This document shows, one piece after another, positions 10,955 through 22,297 of a stretch of DNA of 64,000 nucleotides. Location of the stretch: NCBI RefSeq assembly GCF_010183535.1, contig NC_071332.1, positions 9,672,001 through 9,736,000 of the forward strand. Direction: 5' to 3'. A model generated the notes under the pieces. It ran no database searches. It was not told the origin of the DNA and saw only the letters and a list, made by a program, of their open reading frames with translations. Each line of letters begins with the position of its first letter. The stretch's first letter is position 1. The position numbers and the translations under genes are program-made. This stretch comes from Caenorhabditis remanei. Taxonomy: Eukaryota > Nematoda > Chromadorea > Rhabditida > Rhabditidae.

Positions 10955-13900
10955 TCACTTTCCCTTCTGAAATTTGATAAAATTTAGATTTTTGTGAATA
11001 CAAAGTTGTCTTACCTTGGAACGCCGATTGCGTGGGCATTCTCTTAAAATTGGCCCAGTGATCTTCTCCGAACTGGAAGTTTCCTCCTTACTTTGGTTCG
11101 GAATTACTCTTTCCATCCGCCCCGGTGAAAAAGAATCATCGAGCTCCTGTGCCGATATAGAAAGTCTAGGAGAACTTTGAACTGCAGTCTTCTTGTTTGG
11201 AGTTGATTGAGATTCTGTCTCATTTTGACGTTTCCTTGGAGTTGATTTCATTGACACTGGAGTATTATTCTTTGGTCCGCGGAGATTCGCTGGGTGTTGA
11301 CGAGACGATGGTGAAACAGTTGTTTTTGGCGTTCTTCTTCCAGCTGGAGTTTGACGACTCGCTGGTGGAGCTGCGGCGTTGAACAGGTTTTCTCCAGCTG
11401 AAGATGCGGGTGGTGATGCTGTTCGTTTCAGCGTCATTCTTGGAGTTCGAACTTCTACAGAAGACAAGCGCTTTGGGGAAGCTGATCGGGGTGGTGGCGA
11501 AACAGGATTCGGAGTGGTAATCGTTTTGGAAACCACTCGATTATGAAGAGAAGATCTAAATGGCTGTTGACGAATCAATTGATTTGATGGAGACTGGAGA
11601 TCTGGCTGTCGAGTAATATTTTGAACGACATTAACCCCAGAAGCTTGTTTCTTCGGCTGGACTTTCTTCGAATTCTGTAAAATAAAGAACTCCCATAGAA
11701 CCAGTTTTCTCGAATTTTTAATGCGAATCTCACTTTTGCTTTGTTGTTATTCATAGCTCTTCTCTTGTTAGCTTCTTTGCGCTCTTGTTCTTCTCTGACT
11801 TTCGCAGCGGATTTTCCCATGGTCCCCGTACAATTGACCGATTCACAACGGCAAACCGGTAGATTGTCAAGATCGTCCATTTCATAACAGAATGTAATTT
11901 CATCACCTTTTTTGATATTTTTTATGGTTTTCACATAACCACGAGTATCATAGTAGGTTCCTTGCTTGTTCAATGGAATGGACATCTGAAAGACTCCGGA
12001 ATTGGGTTCGCACGAGTGATTCATATATCGCGAAATATTTCCGCGAATAGCTGCATCAATAGTCTTTCCATGCACGAGATCCAGCATGTAATGGTTTGCC
12101 TGAAAATGGTCAAATTTCTTTGTCATTTTACGGTTTCCATGAATTCTAGGGAATGAATGAGGTCAGGAATTTTCAGACAGCATTACCTCATATGTTTTAA
12201 GTGCTATTATCATTTATGAATTTAAATACAAAAAATCCTGAAGAAGTGGTAGTAGTAACCGAGGACATTCAGTGGTCCTCATCTTGATTCTCATAAAAAA
12301 CTGGAAACTAATTTTTAACGACAAAATACGCTGAACAGAGACCTTGATTGTTCTAAATAAATTGATGATTTTTCAGCCGATTTGGTACAGATTTAATCGT
12401 AAAGAGTGCAGTAGTCTTGCTACGAGGAACACGAGCGCAGAAATCACAAAAATTTTGAGAACTGTTTTTATCAAAGGTTTAGATAATGAGATCGAACAAG
12501 ATCGAAATACTTGATCCCTCGATTTTGAATAGAAAATTGAACATTAGTTCACATACTTATCAAGCATCCATTAAATGTATTAACTTGTAATAGGGTAAAC
12601 ATTTTTTATCCACATATGGTTACCTGAAAATCCCGGCTTTTGGAAATGACATCCAATCTACGCTTCTTTTCTTCTTTGTCAATGATGTCTCCTGCATACT
12701 CTGCAAGAAACTCTCCATTCGCAATATCCTCTTTCGCGAAAACGCCTATTCCTTTGAATGTTGTCTCAAGAAGTTCGATTTTGGGGTTGATGTATGCGGT
12801 GGAGATCTTTCGATTATTACAAATCTTTCCTCCGTCAGTACATGATGGAGGGCACTCATAATTTGTCGCAACAGAAATGCAGTCAGAATCTTCAGTACAA
12901 CGGTTAGGAATGCCACCTTCGCAGTTACAGACATCGCCATCAGTCAGGGAACCCTTCTGCTTTATATTATTGTTACTGTATTTCGAAGTCTGAAACAGGA
13001 TGTTAATGAGTTTTAATCATCACAATCTCTTACTTACTTTGACCGATGCATATGCTTTCTTAGCAACACTGGGATGCGAAGCGAAGCCTTGCTCATTTTG
13101 CTCAGTGAACGAGTCTTTCCAGAATTTTTTATATTTAGGAGGTGCGAGCGCGGAGTATGATTCAATGAGTGGTGCTATTGTGTTGATCGGGACAATCGAC
13201 ATAACAGGAGTTTTAGATGGTTCGGGGGATAGCCACTCCACTACTGTGTATCCCAATTTCTCGAACTTAGCATTTTTCCGTGCGCTCGTTGGGAATTTGT
13301 ACCAAGAAACAGTCTTTCCGAGCCAGAATCTATAATTTTTTAAAGTACTAGGGCACTAATTGTTGATCTAACTTACCCTTTTGTCCCTTCCCACAATGAA
13401 AGAACTAGCACATTCAGTGGGATTTCATCACCGCAAATACAGGACTCGCATTGATCTTCAGGAACAATCTCTCCGTCGATAGTCTGCACTTCGCAGCATT
13501 CACGATGGAAAGCCCGAACACATGTTCGACAATTGATGAGATTTTCATTAGTATCGAATACGCACGCCACATTACAACAGCCACGAAGATGTTCTCTAAT
13601 TGGTCGGTCAATTTTTCCGGTCTTGATAACACCCGTGGGTGGCAACGACTTTCTTTTAGCTTTGTTTGCCATCTCTTCTTCTTCCTCGTAATGAGCAGGG
13701 CAAATTATGAGTTCGAACTTGATTTTTTTCTTTTTTTCTTTCTCGCCAACTTCCATGGTTACATAATGGTCCCTTGCTCCGGCGGGATAGCATGTGTCCA
13801 AATGGAATGCACGAAGGCACAAAGCACATTCTGTCAACCCTGGTGCATATGCTGATTGTTTCTGATGAGCCAAGTTACACTTATTGCAACAATGCAGCGG

Positions 13901-14757
13901 GCAAAGGAATTTCGCCTGACACTCAAGACGTGCTGCATATTGAAAAAAGAACGATCCGGCGTTGTATTTCTGAAATACATGTAGTTTTTTGAAGGAAGTT
14001 TTGATTGAAACGAATGGATCTATGTTTGTATAGCTCACCATGATGCAGCTCATATGAAACTTGCTTCGACAGGGACGATCTGGAATATTGCGCAACTTCG
14101 GTTTCATAATTGGCGGTCCTCTTGCCGACGAATTTGCTTTTTTTGAAGCTTCATAAGCTTCAATCTCTTGTTTATTCAACTCAGCAATGCGTTCCTGTCC
14201 TTCCATTTCTCCACTCATGCATCCGTGACATTGAATCAGCTCATCGTTACCATCAGAGTCTTGCTTTTCAAAGCAGATGACGCATTTCACATCGGCATCT
14301 GGAAGGAACCACCCTTTGCTGTGATCGCTTCCTGCAATCGTCTCAATATTCAAAAACTTGCGCTCGACCGGCTTGAATGTAGCTGAAATGTATCATGATT
14401 AGCACCTAGAACAAGATATAAACATTATACTTACCACTTGGGTAATTATTATCCACGAATGAAACATTATTGGCATAGTCTTCAACTTGTTTCTTCTGAT
14501 ATACTTTTTTGTTGAACTGAACAGCATTTTCAAAAGGTGGAACTTCTCTGAGCGGCTCCCTCTCATTCTTAATGTTTCCATCTGGCCCAGTCATGGCAAC
14601 ATCGGGATTAGTAGTATCCATAGAATCATCTTCCATAATTTCATTGTTATCTGAAATATTAAAAAGTTGTCACAACTTCACAGCTATTTTGTAAGAATAA
14701 ATGAAATATACCTCTTTTCGGAACGTTTTCTTGAGAGCTCGTAGATGGTGAGTCCAT
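10955..14757 (-). CDS. mes-4: MES-4-like H3K36 methyltransferase (PHD fingers, AWS, SET, post-SET; NSD family)
   Basis: Nine minus-strand exons give 964 aa: 14712-14757, 14435-14650, 14039-14382, 13377-13969, 13038-13329, 12624-12989, 11734-12099, 11015-11674 and 10955-10966. Cys/His-rich PHD-type fingers span about residues 121-200, 220-300 and 325-385. An AWS-like Cys cluster lies at 515-553. The SET core runs about 558-690, with KGIGVFA (cofactor loop), NHSCEPN (646-652) and GDEITFCYE, followed by a post-SET CRCESVNC. A basic, Ser/Pro-rich tail completes it. NSD-family enzymes methylate histone H3 Lys36, and C. elegans MES-4 maintains that mark in the germline. A TTTTTCAG lies 7 nt before the ATG, consistent with trans-splicing. 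The last coding exon is only 12 nt. Residues 388-497 may be a degenerate PWWP fold. Confidence 0.9.
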
Positions 14758-14869
14758 ACTGTACCTGAAAAAGAAGTTTGTGCAACTGAGAATAGAAAAA
14801 CTCGGAAAAACATGAAGAAACGGGAAAGAGGTGTGGGAACTTTTCTATTTTCGAATCTCCCGCGCCCGA

Positions 14870-14892
14870 CAACGAAACTCCGGAATAACGCA
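14870..14892 (+). promoter_or_regulatory. Promoter element shared with the eea-1/gut-2 intergenic region (mes-4 copy)
   Basis: The blocks CAACGAA, CTCCG and AATAACGCA, separated by single variable bases, recur at 56085-56107 with 21 of 23 identities. This copy begins 113 bp upstream of the mes-4 ATG, antisense to mes-4. A CG-rich run beginning TCTCCCGCG precedes it, as a similar one does at the other site. The binding factor is unknown. Confidence 0.6.
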
Positions 14893-15712
14893 AGCGCGCA
14901 TAGTTTATGAATTCTTACCCATACATTTTAAGGGACATACGAAGATTAGTGGATTTGGAAGTCCCTGACAGCCTTAAATATCATTTGACTGAAAATGTCA
15001 TAGAAAATCGATTACAGAAAAAAATTTGATTTAATTCAATAAAATCAGTTATCAATTCACGTACATCTTGCTATGAGCTATCGGCAGAGTTGTTAAAAAG
15101 AATGTCCTCTCCCAAACACTATTTTTCTTCAATTCCAATGGAACTGCGCTTCCGAAATCAAATTACCGAATGTAAGTTCGCTGTATAATAATCTTGTAGT
15201 TATTCACGGTAATGAAAACATGAGAGCGGTCAATCCGAGACATGGAACCACGATACCAAAACTGTTACCTTGATGATTTTCCATTCCATATAAAGTTAAA
15301 TATTATATTATTCGAAATAAGAACCACGGAAGGAGTTCGTATTAGGAAAAATAATAAATTCAACTTTTGCAACCAGAAAATAAAACTCGGTGTGAAGCAA
15401 AGAAACGGCACGAGTCCTAATCCGTGGAGGTCTGGAGGCTATTAAAAATTGCGTATGACTTGAAGCTTGACATAAAAAAAAGCTCGATCGGAGTTGGCGT
15501 CTTTGACGAACTTATATGAGAAATTGAACTGATTGGTTAAGGAATTCGCGAAATTGAAACGTACGGATACAGAATTATAAATTGGAACAGCTATCTGAAC
15601 AATCAGAAAAAACGAGCTACATTTGCAAGATGAGGAAGGAAGAAGACTAAACTAGTAATTATACGACGCTCATGTGCGTGGTTTTATGTATCGATGACTG
15701 GCTAACCCGGTA

Positions 15713-15730
15713 AGAGAGAGAGAGAGAGAG
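15713..15730. repeat. (AG)9 dinucleotide run
   Basis: Nine uninterrupted AG units followed by a short G run. This is a GAGA-type simple repeat in the intergenic region, immediately left of the DR3-containing stretch. Confidence 0.9.
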
Positions 15731-15802
15731 GGGTCAACGTCGGGATGTGTTCCGAGCATATGGGCGGAGCCGACAACACCCGTGCACATTGTAACAAAGA
15801 TG

Positions 15803-15817
15803 AGGTCACACAGGTCA
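15803..15817 (+). promoter_or_regulatory. AGGTCA direct repeat, 3-bp spacer (DR3-type nuclear receptor site)
   Basis: Two perfect AGGTCA half-sites (15803-15808 and 15812-15817) are separated by CAC. This spacing is a classical nuclear hormone receptor response element. It is about 1 kb from either neighbouring start codon, so the target is unclear. Binding is inferred from the motif only. Confidence 0.45.
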
Positions 15818-16572
15818 CCATCACCCATATGTTGTGCGCATCTAATCGAGATGGTGTCAAACCTCCGGCCGCAAGCGGTGTAATAATAACCGTTCTACAG
15901 AGACCTCGCGAAAATGTGAGAGACCTTTGAATCGGAGAAAATGCACACGTCTCAAAACATGTGCTGCGAATTCGGTTAACACGCTTTTCCCCCGAAATTC
16001 GTTTCCATGGTCGTAGGGTCTCGTTCTAAAACAACCAATTCAAATATTTCTCACTTAGAAATCGGCATGGATCAGACTGAAAATCTAGAGACTTCAAAAT
16101 AAAAAAGGAGAACGAATTAAATTTGGTGTGCAACACTGTTAAACACGTAACTAAAATAATTTCAAGAAAGTTTCACAAGTTTCTAGGTAGCATACTCATA
16201 ACATACCGAAATGAAAAACTAGAAATAATGAAAATGAATAATTTTATGCATTTTTCAAATGAAAAGCGGCCCAAAAACTAGAAAAAATAGACTGTTTATG
16301 AAAAAGTAGGATAGTCGGTGTTTGCGGACTCAAACTTTTTCTTCTGCATACAGTATACCAGTAACTTTAATAAAAACATTTATTTATTTGCTATCAAAAT
16401 CGGAATAAATCACGATAAGATAAATGGATCATCGTGAAAGTTATATGTTATGAGCTTTCCTTTTTATTCTTCTTCCTGATTTCAACTGAAGTTGTATTAT
16501 GTTTCAAAGCAGAAGCAAAAGAGAAACGTGAAGAGCTTTCAGATTTCTAATACTTACTAGGCACAGGGGTGC

Positions 16573-16606
16573 AAATTCATTTACCTAGTACTAGGTAAAT
16601 GAATTT
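16573..16606. repeat. 34-bp perfect palindrome
   Basis: The arm AAATTCATTTACCTAGT is followed immediately by its exact reverse complement, giving 17 bp on each side with no spacer. It ends 13 bp before the start of the block that is duplicated in inverted orientation at 1-441. Confidence 0.95.
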
Positions 16607-16619
16607 TCCCCTTCACTAC

Positions 16620-17066
16620 ACTTTCCAATTCATTGAACCACATATCTAGAATTCGTTTTGTCATCAGGATGGACCGTAAAAAATGATATTATCTTCTCTA
16701 TATCTTTACATATCACATATTCGTGATTAATTTTTGAGATAAACATATTCTATGGTGAGCAACATACAGTTCACAGCCATGATGACTATAAAATGATGAG
16801 AATTACGGACGCAGTGACGGACGCAGGCACTGGATGGGTATATAAGGGCTTCGATATTCGAGATATTCTCCCAATCTGATCTGCTCTCTCGCTACCAGTC
16901 AGAATGTTCTCTTCTTATTCTGTTATTTTTCTATTCTTTTCTCTATTTTCTGTTGTCACCACTACTGGACATCTTCGCTTGGAACTCACTGCATCTAACG
17001 ACTTTTCTCTGCAACTCAAGACCAATGCAAGCTTCCAAGTTCTTCTTCTCAATATGGGATCAACTC
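16620..17066. repeat. Right arm of inverted duplication (promoter plus 5' coding part)
   Basis: This block matches the reverse complement of positions 1-441, with about 93% identity by eye in the promoter part and higher identity in the coding part. Similarity stops abruptly outward of about 16620 and 441. Only the part that overlaps the window can be compared, so the true repeat may be much longer on the coding side. Confidence 0.85.
16839..16846 (+). promoter_or_regulatory. TATA box of the 233-aa membrane protein gene
   Basis: TATATAAG, 58 bp upstream of the ATG at 16904. It is conserved in the inverted copy (221-228, minus strand), which supports function. Confidence 0.7.
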
Positions 17067-17605
17067 GAATCGTCAGTTTCCACCCGAGGGTTCATCAAGA
17101 AACTATTAAGATCACTTTCTCTAAAAGAAGAAGTGCTCCACAAACTCAAATCTATCAAATGAGAACTTCTGATGTCGCCAACTACCAGACTTTCGTCTTC
17201 TCTAACACTGTTCTTCTTGTCCAATCTTTCTTCGAATGTGACAATGGATTCGTTGGAGAGTACTGTTTGGAAAAGTCTACTACACCATCCTCTAATACTT
17301 CAAATACATCTAAATCTACCCTCCAACATGTCGCCGTCATCCATCCGTCTACAACCAACTCTGCTGTCAACATCAACAACTTCATCTGTGGAACTCTAGT
17401 AATCATCACCGTTATTCTTCTGGTTCTAATCGTCATCATCTACTTCTCTCTTCGTTCCGGACAACAAAACGTCTACATTCGACCACAAACTTCATCTCTA
17501 ACGAAGACAAAGTGCCAAATCAATCTCGAAGACTCCAGATGTCAATCTCCAGAAAGCGTCAGATACACTGCCGCTCCAACTAATTCTATCACTATTACTT
17601 TGTAA
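16904..17605 (+). CDS. Secreted/type I membrane protein with a short Cys motif, 233 aa
   Basis: Intronless frame of 233 codons, ATG at 16904 and TAA at 17603-17605. It begins with a hydrophobic signal peptide (about residues 1-20). An ectodomain of about 140 residues follows, with a CDNGFVGEYC motif near residue 110 that resembles the last turn of an EGF or DSL module, and then a Ser/Thr-rich stalk. One strong TM segment (about 163-185) and a 48-residue cytoplasmic tail complete it. AATAAA lies at 17666-17671. I do not recognise the family. A relation to Notch-ligand-like DSL proteins is possible, but only the CxxGFxGxxC piece supports it. A nearly identical 5' part lies inverted at 1-163. 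Single-exon structure is unusual here and would fit a retro-copy or rapidly duplicated gene. Confidence 0.8.
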   Translation: MFSSYSVIFLFFSLFSVVTTTGHLRLELTASNDFSLQLKTNASFQVLLLNMGSTRIVSFHPRVHQETIKITFSKRRSAPQTQIYQMRTSDVANYQTFVFSNTVLLVQSFFECDNGFVGEYCLEKSTTPSSNTSNTSKSTLQHVAVIHPSTTNSAVNINNFICGTLVIITVILLVLIVIIYFSLRSGQQNVYIRPQTSSLTKTKCQINLEDSRCQSPESVRYTAAPTNSITITL

Positions 17606-18264
17606 ACTTCAAAGGCTTCTGTTCCATTGTAAATAATAACTTTGCTTGTCAAAAGAATTCAATTTAATAAAACTTTAACTATTCAGTTTTTCTCCATTAA
17701 GATTGTAGATGCATTGTCAGAGAAACACTACAAATGACAGATAGGTTGATTGAAAACATGTAAACGTTTAAAACGTCCGAATTTTTAGTTACTTCAGAAA
17801 ACCTGCATGTCATGTCAACATTAGCATAAGGTTTCTAGAATTTTCAGTTTTTGGTTCTGGTTTCCAATTATTCTGATTCCTTGTCAATAATTATTCCACG
17901 GCAACGCTACTATTTATTTTACTTCACCGTTTCTCTTGACCTGTAAATGTGAAATTTTCTCATGACCAGTCTGCATTCTTCCATATCTCATTACTCTTCT
18001 ACCAAGAAACTATTATGTTTATTTGAATTGCCAATAAAGTTCTCACACATCTTTTTGCCAATCACAAAGGCAATCACCTAAGCTTTTTCCCTCTCCTTCT
18101 CACTTCTGCTTCCTCGTTACAGCGGTTTTATGTCAGTTCTCACAATGAACAGTTTATCGGATATCTCTCGTTCTCTCTCTTCGTGTGCTGCCTTTTTGGT
18201 CGACGCGTTGTACAGTGAGGTATATAAGGAAAGGTTCGGTATGACATAACCACTGTCACCTAAA
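17606..18264. other. Intergenic, collagen promoter region
   Basis: AT-rich, with no ORF of interest. It contains the polyadenylation signal of the upstream gene (17666-17671) and the collagen TATA box (18221-18228). Confidence 0.6.
18221..18228 (+). promoter_or_regulatory. TATA box of the collagen gene
   Basis: TATATAAG, 37 bp upstream of the collagen ATG at 18265. This is compatible with a very short 5' UTR, as usual for cuticle collagens. Confidence 0.7.
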
Positions 18265-19184
18265 ATGTCAGCTAAAACACTTGTTTACGGCGCTAGCTTC
18301 TTGAGCGGTCTTGCTATTCTTGGATGTGTATTCACAGTTGGATACATCTTCAATGATATCAATGAGTTCTACGATCAAACTATGGAGACAATGGATGAGT
18401 TCAAGGTGAGTATTTACCAGTTGGACACGTCTCTATAACCGATTTTTAGTTGAATGAACGTGGTGCCTGGCATGGAATGGTTGAGCGTACTCGTGCTCCA
18501 TCTGAGATTCTCTTCGGACGTGCTAAGAGACAAGCCGGACAATGCAACTGTGGAGCTCAAGCATCTGGATGCCCAGCTGGACCACCAGGACCACCAGGTG
18601 CTCCAGGAGCCCCAGGAGATGATGGACATCCAGGAGATGCTGGAAAGCCAGGAACCAACGGAGTTGCTGTTGGAGTTGCTGGAGAGAGTGGACCATGCAT
18701 CAAGTGCCCAGCTGGAGAACCAGGACCAGCCGGAGCTCCAGGACAAGATGGACCAGCTGGACCAGACGGACAACCAGGACAAGATGGACCAGCCGGACAA
18801 CCAGGACCAGCAGGACCACAAGGACCAGCCGGAGATGCTGGAGCACCAGGAGCACCAGGACAAGATGGACAACCAGGAGCCCCAGGACAAGACGGACAAA
18901 GATCAACTGGAACCCCAGGAGCCGCTGGAGCACCAGGACCAGCTGGACCAGCTGGACAAGATGGACAACCAGGAGCCGCTGGAGGACCAGGACAGGCTGG
19001 AGCTCCAGGAGCACCAGGACCAGACGGACAACCAGGACAGCCAGGACAAGACGGAGAGGCTGGACAACCAGGACAAGATGGACAACCAGGATCCGATGCT
19101 GCTTACTGTCCATGCCCAGCAAGATCTGTTGCTGTTCAACGCAGTGTTTCTCGCAGAAGAGCCTCGAAGGTCGTTGTTGCTTAA
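18265..19184 (+). CDS. Cuticle collagen (col family), 291 aa
   Basis: Two exons, 18265-18405 and 18450-19184, separated by a 44-bp intron. The 291-aa product has an N-terminal hydrophobic segment (about residues 8-30). An RAKR furin-type site at about 71-74 and a CNC cluster follow. Gly-X-Y repeats start near residue 88 and are split by a CIKC-containing interruption into a short and a long block. The end is a YCPCP motif and a short basic C-terminus. This is the standard layout of nematode cuticle collagens: secreted by the hypodermis, cleaved, trimerised and cross-linked by Cys residues. AATAAA is at 19210-19215. Codon use is strongly biased (CCA, GGA), as in highly expressed collagens. Long open frames on the other strand and phases are by-products of the repeat. 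Confidence 0.95.
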
Positions 19185-19830
19185 AAAATTCGAAGCATAT
19201 TTGTATGCCAATAAATAATTATTCATTCAATTTGTCCTCAATTTCCAGTTTTTAAATGCTAAAGCAGTGCAAAGAAAGAAATTGGAGTATCAGATACCAT
19301 AAAAAGAAACTTGAGTTCTATCTCACCCGGTTTGAGCCAAGAATTGATAACTATAATGATATCTCATTGCCATTAAGTTTGAAATTTCTATTGTTGTTTG
19401 TTTCTTGCCTATGTATTTGTTTCATCACTCCCATATTTCTCTTATCAGTTACACTCCATCTTCTCCCACTCCTCTTCCTCACTCTTGCTAATAGTAAAAG
19501 TGTTTACCATCATTCTTTGTCTCTCTCCTTCTTCTTCTTTCCCGTTCTTTTCAATGCCACCTGTCGGAAAATACGTTTCCTCAGCAGATTTAGTAGTTTC
19601 ATTTAAACGTTCTTTAGTTTTTTTTAAGTGACAATGTAGCCGTGTAGTCTAAACATTCATATTGAGCAGGAACTGATAATGAGGACGAAATTTTAGTTTT
19701 TCGACAACAATGTCATTAATAATTCGTGTTCCCAAGAGCAAAATTGAGAAGATAATCCAACTTTTATTGCATGTGAGACGTTTTCTACTGAATTTGTAAC
19801 TACACAACTTTTTTTCAGGAAATATCAAAA
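19185..19830. other. Intergenic, pyrimidine-rich
   Basis: Contains the collagen polyadenylation signal and a pyrimidine-rich tract (about 19380-19620) that is open in two frames but encodes only low-complexity Leu/Phe/Ser-rich sequence. No gene called. Confidence 0.5.
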
Positions 19831-22297
19831 ATGAACAGTTTAGAATCTCAGAACAATTTCGTGAGTGACCAAATTTATTCACAGTAGACATTCTAAACTC
19901 GATCATTTCAGTTCACCACTTCGATAAAAACGCTTGTATTATTGTTCCCCACTTTCGGACTAATTGGAAAAGACCAACAGTTTGACAACAACTTCCATGA
20001 GAGTCAAGTGATAAGAGACAGCAGAAATGTTGAGTTAATTTTTGGAAGTTTTCATTTAACTTTTTTTCAGAGGATCCAAGAACTGTTGAATCCTCCAAAT
20101 CGCTTCGAAAACTACCCATTTTTCTATAATTTCCATAGTGATATATCCGATTTAAGCAATTCATGCAAGTTTTTCTGTAGAGAGGATTCAAATAAGGTCT
20201 AGTGTCCATTTTTGTCTAATTCTGAATCTCAATCTATCTTATTTCAGTTTCTTCGATCCGACAGTGTGGCATTTCCTACAATGGTTTTGAGTATTTCCAA
20301 ACTTTTTCCACGAATATCACCGCCGCCTAAATTCTTTTTGACTGAATTTCAGTTGTATCGTTGGTCACATCATTCTCTGCAGTGGATTGTTTTTCTTTGG
20401 TACTTCGTTTTCATCAAAACTCCAATTTTCTGTTGCCGAATGTACTGTAAAACCATTTGGAAATGCTTGTGTTTTCCTTACTTCATCTTCTCATACTTTT
20501 TCTCACGTCACTCCGGGTATACACAGTGAGCTTCGAATTTTTTCTTTGTAAAATGTTCTCTATTGAAAACAAAAGCGCTATTAAAGAGATTATGCTAACA
20601 CCAAGAGTAATTATTTTTTCCACATGAATTGTATCTTTGAATACAACAAAAACTTTGGTATGTGAGCGCGTTACAGTATAGATTTATGACTGGGCTTCAA
20701 ATAAGTTTGAGTTCTCTCACTTCTTCTGATAATTTTCAAATTTCAATAGAGATCATTTGCCAAATGAAATACCTTCTCCTTTATTAATATCAACGATAAT
20801 TTCGATTTTAGAATCCCTCAAAATGACGTGGAGAACCCTCCCATGCCTGCGGCTGGATCTGAATCAACTGCTACTGTCGTTTCATGTATTCAAAAAGTAG
20901 ATGATATCGAGAAAGAACCCGAAAACAATACGAATGAAAAATCGGAAACATCTGAGAATAATGAAAACTCTCCGATAACACCAGGGACAAAATTTAATAC
21001 GTCAGGAGGAAACAATGAACCGTCACGCAGATTCAGCTTGTCAGATGAATTAAAGAATTTGGAAGAATCTGCACCAGTAAAAGAAGAACTAAGTGATTTG
21101 GATAAATTAAAATCTGAAGCAGATATAAAAAACTACGAAAAAGCTTTTGAACCAACTAATGAAGAATTGGAAGAACAGGAGGCTTATGAAAACAGAAAAA
21201 TGAAGTTATCGAAAGAAAAAGAAGAACAGTAAGTTTTATTGAACAGTGAGAGAATGAGTGGTTATTTATTTTCAGATTAAAACAATCTGACAGTCTGAAA
21301 ATAGTAGAAGAAAGTGATGGAGAGAACGAAGAGATACGGAGAATAGACGAAGAATTCAGGAGAACATTAGAAGAGAATGAGCGGCAACAATATGAAGAAA
21401 TTAAGAGAATGAGAGAGGAAAGAGAAAAGAGACAGGTTCAGAAATAAAATAAATCAGTTTACTTATACTTATTTACAGAAAGAAACGGAAGAAGATTTCC
21501 GAAAAATGAAACAAGAATCTCAGGAAAGGATAACAGCAATTTTAGGTTGCATTCAAAGGAGAATTCGTTTTGAAGAGAAAGAAAAAGAATGGTCAGCTAT
21601 TTTGAAAGGATTCCGAGATCCGTTGATAAAAATAGTAACGTCTCAATATGCTCTCCAAGACGAGGTAACTTTTTTGATTAAAAAAAATTCGAGCAAAGAA
21701 CGGGATGTTCAGTACTCTTTGAACGATTATTTTTCAGTTCCGATGGCAAACTGAAGATGAAAAAGAAACACCGGAAATTATAATTGTAAGCTATCTATTT
21801 TCTTTCAGATAACACTAGTTTCGTTTTCAGGAAGAAGTTAAATATTTTGCCAAACTTGTTTGCAGTGCTCAAAATGTGCTGGAAAATGCATTTTGCAAAC
21901 TAGAGATGCTCTCAGAAAACTATGATGATAGAATATTTTTGAGAATGATTATGGTATGTATCCATCCAATAGAACATCCTTCCAAAATTCAGACTTACAG
22001 AAACCTGTCAGTCTGGTAGGCCACCAATGTAATTCAATCGGGGAGTCTCTTATCCAACTTCTGGTATTATGAGATCATTTTACAATTCGCAACCTTTGTT
22101 TTTAGAGAACACCGCTGCTGAAAGATTCTCAGAAAAAGTTCAATGACGCAGTTTCCAATCTTGATCCACAATTAATTCCAACCACAACAACACTGAAAAA
22201 TAACTCGATGACCGCCAGAATAGAAGATTATACTGGAATGGAACCTACACCTCCTCCTGAATGGTATTACACTTTTTCTAATATTCAAAATGACTGA
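19831..22297 (+). CDS. Uncharacterised membrane-associated protein with a long charged/coiled-coil region
   Basis: Exons in phase: 19831-19860, 19912-20028, 20071-20196, 20248-20525, 20812-21228, 21276-21435, 21479-21664, 21738-21785, 21831-21953, 22001-22063 and 22106-22297. They give 579 aa. The N-terminal third carries an aromatic, Cys-rich hydrophobic stretch (IVFLWYFVF...CLCFPYFIFSYFF) that could be one or two membrane segments. The middle is acidic and disordered. The C-terminal half has a Lys/Glu/Arg-rich coiled coil followed by a helical region. An inner 69-nt piece (20284-20352) has a GT start and TTTCAG end but is in frame, so a 556-aa form lacking 23 codons is equally possible. No family is recognised. 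A TTTTTTTCAG 13 nt before the ATG may be a trans-splice site. Confidence 0.65.

Larger units (their letters stand above)
14758..16903. other. 2.1-kb intergenic region between mes-4 and the inverted-duplicate gene
   Basis: Contains the mes-4 upstream region (including the element at 14870-14892), a (AG)9 run at 15713-15730, a GC-richer stretch at about 15730-16010 with an AGGTCA direct repeat, a 34-bp palindrome at 16573-16606, and the duplicated promoter block from 16620. The short open frames at 15242-15445 and 15745-15930 show no domain or splice context and were not called. Confidence 0.6.

Noticed and set aside
15745..15930. 61-codon frame in the GC-richer intergenic stretch
   Set aside because: No family resemblance, and Cys/His content seems accidental. 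The regulatory reading (DR3 and GA repeat) is better supported.
18414..19226. Long open frames antisense and in other phases across the collagen gene
   Set aside because: They translate to Trp/Ser- or Leu/Val-rich repeats and arise from the Gly-X-Y repeat and its biased codons. The plus-strand collagen frame explains all of them.
19256..19606. 116-codon frame downstream of the collagen gene
   Set aside because: Derived from a pyrimidine-rich tract that gives Leu/Phe/Ser low complexity in two phases. No start context or exons.
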